Shown piece by piece: positions 61,328 through 64,000 of a stretch of DNA of 64,000 nt (position 1 is its first letter; every line of letters begins with the position of its first letter). The DNA is from an uncultured Caldilineaceae bacterium (GTDB lineage Bacteria > Chloroflexota > Anaerolineae > Caldilineales > Caldilineaceae). Under the pieces are notes generated by a model. The model was given only the letters and a program-made list of their open reading frames with translations. It did not search any database and was not told the origin of the DNA. The stretch is from contig OY282381.1 in NCBI GenBank assembly GCA_958295915.1, positions 332,722 through 396,721 on the forward strand. Direction: 5' to 3'. The position numbers were made by a program, and so were the translations under genes.

Positions 61328-62896
61328 ATGAGATGGCTCTTTGTCCCCGTTTTTCGAGGAACGCTGGCCCTGTTGTTAGCCAGTATAATTATTTTATCCA
61401 CTGTCCACAGCGTATCCGCTTACGAAATTCACATCGTCAAACCCGACGAAACCCTCAGCCAGATCGCAAAGCGATATGGCACAACTGTGGCGCAACTGCG
61501 ACAGCTCAATAACCTGTCCAACATAGATTTCGTCCGGTACGGTCAGAGTCTGATGATTAATACGGATGATGCCGCTCCGTCCAGCGCAGAGAATCAGGTG
61601 AGCGAGGAATTCCTGCCCTACAAGGTACAGCCGGGAGACTCCCTCACCAGCATTGCCCAGCGCTACGGCGTCAGCCTGACACAACTTGCAACCTTGAACG
61701 GGATATCGTCGACTCGGTGGCTATACGTCGGGCAGGTTGTGCTGCTGCCCGCCCCGGCCAGTGAGGTCATACAACCCGATCGCTCCCAGGATCTGATTCC
61801 TACGGATGATGCCGCTCCGTCCAGCGCAGAGAATCAGGTGAGCGAGGAATTCCTGCCCTACAGAGTACAGCCGGGAGACTCCCTCACCGGCATTGCCCAG
61901 CGCTATGGCGTCAGCCTGACACAACTTGCAACCTTGAACGGGATATCGTCGACTCGGTGGCTATACGTCGGGCAGGTTGTGCTGCTGCCCGCCCCGGCCA
62001 GTGAGGCCATGCAACCCGATCGCTCCCAGGATCTGATTCCTACGGATGATGCCGCTCCGTCCAGCGCAGAGGATCAGGTGAGCAAGAAATTCCTGCCCTA
62101 CAGAGTACAGCCGGGAGACTCCCTCACCAGCATTGCCCAGCGCTATGGCGTCAGCCTGACACAAATTGCAACCTTGAACGGGATATCGCCGACTCGGTGG
62201 CTGTACAGCGGGCAGGTTGTGCTGTTGCCCAACCCAACTGCCCAAGCCGTGCAGCCCGATCGCTCGCAGGTTCTGATTCATACGGTGCAACCTGGAGAGT
62301 ATCTCAAACTGATCGCTGCGCGATATGAGGTCAGCGCCATCGCAATTGTCCGAGAGAACGGGCTGACAAGCCCGAATCATCTTCTGGTAGGCCAATCCCT
62401 ACGCATTCCACCGGACAGCGCTGAAGATCCAGCCAGCAGCTCCTATCATACGCATAACCTGGCGGAATATCCCACGCTCACTGAAAAGTGGATCGACGTG
62501 GATCTGAGCGAGCAGCGGGTTGTAGCCTACGACGGCATAGAACCGGTCAAGGCGTTCATCATCTCCTCGGGACGCGGAAACACACCCACTGTCACCGGCG
62601 TTTTCCGCATCTGGGCGAAGGTCCCTATGCAAGATATGCAAGGCGGCAACCGGGCCGCAGGCAACTATTATCATCTGGAAAATGTCCAGAATGTTCAGTA
62701 TTTCTTTACGAACTATGGGTTCCATGGCACATACTGGCACGACAACTTCGGCACGCCCATGAGTCGGGGCTGCATCAATATGAGTGAGCAGGATGCGAAG
62801 TGGCTCTTCGATTGGACATCACCAACTGTCAGCGGTGATGATTGGGTGCTGAGTGACAACGCAAACCCAGGCACACTGGTGCTGGTTCACCAATAG
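61328..62896 (+). CDS. LysM-repeat L,D-transpeptidase (YkuD domain), exported
   Basis: Cell-wall enzyme of 522 residues from the ATG at 61328, chosen for GAGGAGGT upstream; two more in-frame ATGs lie before it in a duplicated leader. A signal peptide (about 1-30) is followed by five LysM domains that bind peptidoglycan (first IVKPDETLSQIAKRYGTTV). The three middle ones belong to near-identical 80-residue units. The C-terminal YkuD domain has the catalytic His and Cys in FHGTYWHDNFG and MSRGCINM and would form 3-3 peptide cross-links. A paralogue without LysM domains follows 50 nt downstream. Confidence 0.9.
   Translation: MRWLFVPVFRGTLALLLASIIILSTVHSVSAYEIHIVKPDETLSQIAKRYGTTVAQLRQLNNLSNIDFVRYGQSLMINTDDAAPSSAENQVSEEFLPYKVQPGDSLTSIAQRYGVSLTQLATLNGISSTRWLYVGQVVLLPAPASEVIQPDRSQDLIPTDDAAPSSAENQVSEEFLPYRVQPGDSLTGIAQRYGVSLTQLATLNGISSTRWLYVGQVVLLPAPASEAMQPDRSQDLIPTDDAAPSSAEDQVSKKFLPYRVQPGDSLTSIAQRYGVSLTQIATLNGISPTRWLYSGQVVLLPNPTAQAVQPDRSQVLIHTVQPGEYLKLIAARYEVSAIAIVRENGLTSPNHLLVGQSLRIPPDSAEDPASSSYHTHNLAEYPTLTEKWIDVDLSEQRVVAYDGIEPVKAFIISSGRGNTPTVTGVFRIWAKVPMQDMQGGNRAAGNYYHLENVQNVQYFFTNYGFHGTYWHDNFGTPMSRGCINMSEQDAKWLFDWTSPTVSGDDWVLSDNANPGTLVLVHQ
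61561..62280 (+). repeat. Three tandem 240-bp units in the LysM gene
   Basis: Units begin at 61561, 61801 and 62041, each exactly 240 bp (80 codons: acidic linker plus one LysM). Units 1 and 2 are almost identical and unit 3 differs at a modest number of positions. Copy number could change by slippage or recombination without breaking the frame. Confidence 0.9.
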
Positions 62897-62945
62897 GCCG
62901 GCAGATTTTTGCCGAACTATTGCTACGGGAGGCCCCTATCTGACG

Positions 62946-63695
62946 ATGCGACGTACACAGATTCTTTTACTGACGCTGCTACTGTTATGCGGAGCATGGC
63001 TCGACGGCTGGAGCGGTCCATCAGCGGCAATCGCGGCAGAAGCGCCAGAACCGGCCTCTCCATCAACGCCTCTCGAAAGCGGCCCGGTCAGTGTAAGCGG
63101 ATTGCCGCCTCTGCCGTTCACCAAAGCGACAATGGACTTGCCTCACATCCGCCAAGAACGAGAAGCATCGCTTGCCGCTGCCCAGCAGCGTCAGTTCAAT
63201 ACGAACTCCGATTTCGCTGTCACCCACAACGGCCAGACCGCGCTGCATTTGGATATCAGCCTTGCCCGCGCCGACGGCGCAAAGTGGATCGAAGTGAATC
63301 TGAGCGAACAAAAAATGTACGCCTGGGTCGGTGACGAACTGAAGAATGAATTTGTCATCTCCTCCGGCATCAGACGCTATCCAACCGCTCAAGGCGTATT
63401 TCGCGTATGGGCACGGATTCCCGCGCAGACGATGTCTGGTGGCGACCGCGAGGCAGGCACTTACTACAGTCTACCCAACGTGCAATGGGTCCAATATTTT
63501 TATCGGGAGTACGCCTTCCACGGGACATACTGGCACAACAATTTTGGGACGCCAATGAGCCACGGCTGTGTCAATATGACGATTGAGGATGCCGAATGGC
63601 TGTTCAACTGGGCGTTGCCCGAATGGGACGGCACAAGAAATTGGACGCGTTCGATGAACGAAAGTGATGCGACGCTGGTGTGGGTCCATCAATAA
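62946..63695 (+). CDS. L,D-transpeptidase (YkuD domain), exported
   Basis: Protein of 249 residues from the ATG at 62946. A signal peptide (about 4-30) is followed by a short Pro-rich linker and a YkuD domain closely similar to that of the upstream gene: WIEVNLSEQKMYAWVGDEL, FHGTYWHNNFGTPMSHG and CVNM with the catalytic Cys. It has no LysM domain. The ribosome site GGGAGG is further away than usual. The gene overlaps the next by one base, so it is coupled to the DUF3105 protein. It probably cross-links peptidoglycan together with the LysM enzyme. Confidence 0.9.
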   Translation: MRRTQILLLTLLLLCGAWLDGWSGPSAAIAAEAPEPASPSTPLESGPVSVSGLPPLPFTKATMDLPHIRQEREASLAAAQQRQFNTNSDFAVTHNGQTALHLDISLARADGAKWIEVNLSEQKMYAWVGDELKNEFVISSGIRRYPTAQGVFRVWARIPAQTMSGGDREAGTYYSLPNVQWVQYFYREYAFHGTYWHNNFGTPMSHGCVNMTIEDAEWLFNWALPEWDGTRNWTRSMNESDATLVWVHQ

Positions 63696-64000
63696 TGGCG
63701 ATGAAAGCAAAATCCAGGAAAGCATCCAACTCGAGAGGCGCGCGCCGCTCGCAGGCTGACAGGCGCAGCTCTTTAACGCGCCCGTCCCGCCAGGAGTTGC
63801 GGGAGATCGCCGCGCGTAGACGCCGCAAGCAGAATCTATATCTCATCGCTGGCGGCGTTGCATTGTTTGTCATCGTCGGCCTCGTGATTTACGCCAACAT
63901 GCGCGCTACAACCCCTAGCGGTGACGAGAAAGTTATGCCTACACAGGGCAACACCCATATTCAACAAGGCAGCGCATCACCCATTGAGTACAACACCACA
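63695..64000 (+). CDS. DUF3105 domain membrane protein, 3' truncated by window edge
   Basis: The ATG overlaps the preceding stop codon. The visible 102 residues comprise a strongly basic N-terminal tail (Arg/Lys/Ser-rich, about 1-50), one membrane segment (about 52-72, LIAGGVALFVIVGLVIYANM) and the start of an outer domain with MPTQGNTHI and IEYNTT, which match the beginning of DUF3105. The function of DUF3105 is not established; relatives are common in Actinobacteria and Chloroflexota. The linkage to L,D-transpeptidases suggests an envelope role. Confidence 0.75.
   Translation, partial: MAMKAKSRKASNSRGARRSQADRRSSLTRPSRQELREIAARRRRKQNLYLIAGGVALFVIVGLVIYANMRATTPSGDEKVMPTQGNTHIQQGSASPIEYNTT

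Overview
The window is GC-rich bacterial chromosome, most likely from a member of the Chloroflexota (Caldilineales/Anaerolineae-like). This is an inference from gene content: L,D-transpeptidases with an HGTYWH...RGCINM-type active site, a DUF3105 protein, a MoxR-DUF58-DUF4129 set, a siroheme reductase beside a TrpD2-like protein, and very many dispersed intergenic repeats. No rRNA, tRNA, CRISPR array or phage was seen.

Layout. 1-21.6 kb is almost entirely plus strand and looks like one catabolic region: a GH4 glycosidase (5' end cut by the window), an enolase-superfamily dehydratase, a complete oligopeptide/dipeptide-type ABC importer (SBP, two permeases, two ATPases) behind a near-consensus promoter, then a BKACE (DUF849) enzyme, a sugar-phosphate-isomerase-like TIM barrel, a zinc dehydrogenase, two amidohydrolases, two phytanoyl-CoA-dioxygenase-like oxygenases, a ThDP enzyme, an NHL beta-propeller and a D-2-hydroxyacid dehydrogenase. 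Together they suggest uptake and breakdown of a small oxygenated or carboxylated compound whose identity I cannot tell. 21.8-27.3 kb holds MoxR ATPase, DUF58, a DUF4129 membrane protein and an IlvX-like ThDP enzyme. 27.4-29.2 kb is an orphan C5 DNA methyltransferase plus Vsr repair endonuclease. 29.4-35.2 kb has a CCA-adding enzyme facing a minus-strand operon (siroheme nitrite/sulfite reductase, conserved unknown protein, TrpD2-like protein). 35.5-38.6 kb is a lipoprotein M16 peptidase. 38.7-47.1 kb carries small proteins, a membrane-anchored Trm112-like protein and a minus-strand run of a GT39-type glycosyltransferase, response regulator, triple-PDZ protein and histidine kinase. 47.4-53.5 kb has rplI, gyrA, an AlbA_2-type regulator and lepB. 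53.6-57.5 kb has small proteins, a decayed larA-family gene, a class III aminotransferase and an S9 peptidase lacking its N-terminal half. 57.7-60.8 kb is a one-chain nuclease-methyltransferase of the type ISP group. The window closes with two L,D-transpeptidases and a partial DUF3105 gene.

The most unusual property is the repeat load. At least six families of short repeats (called A, B, D, E, F and G here) fill the intergenic spacers. Family A has also entered reading frames in phase in at least four proteins (a membrane protein, the SBP signal peptide, the OppD-type ATPase where it expanded to three 30-bp units, and signal peptidase I), much like the palindromic elements known from Rickettsia. 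Families D and E supply the stop codons of about seven genes. Inverted copies of family G bracket the restriction-modification gene, and the neighbouring S9 peptidase is truncated at one of them.
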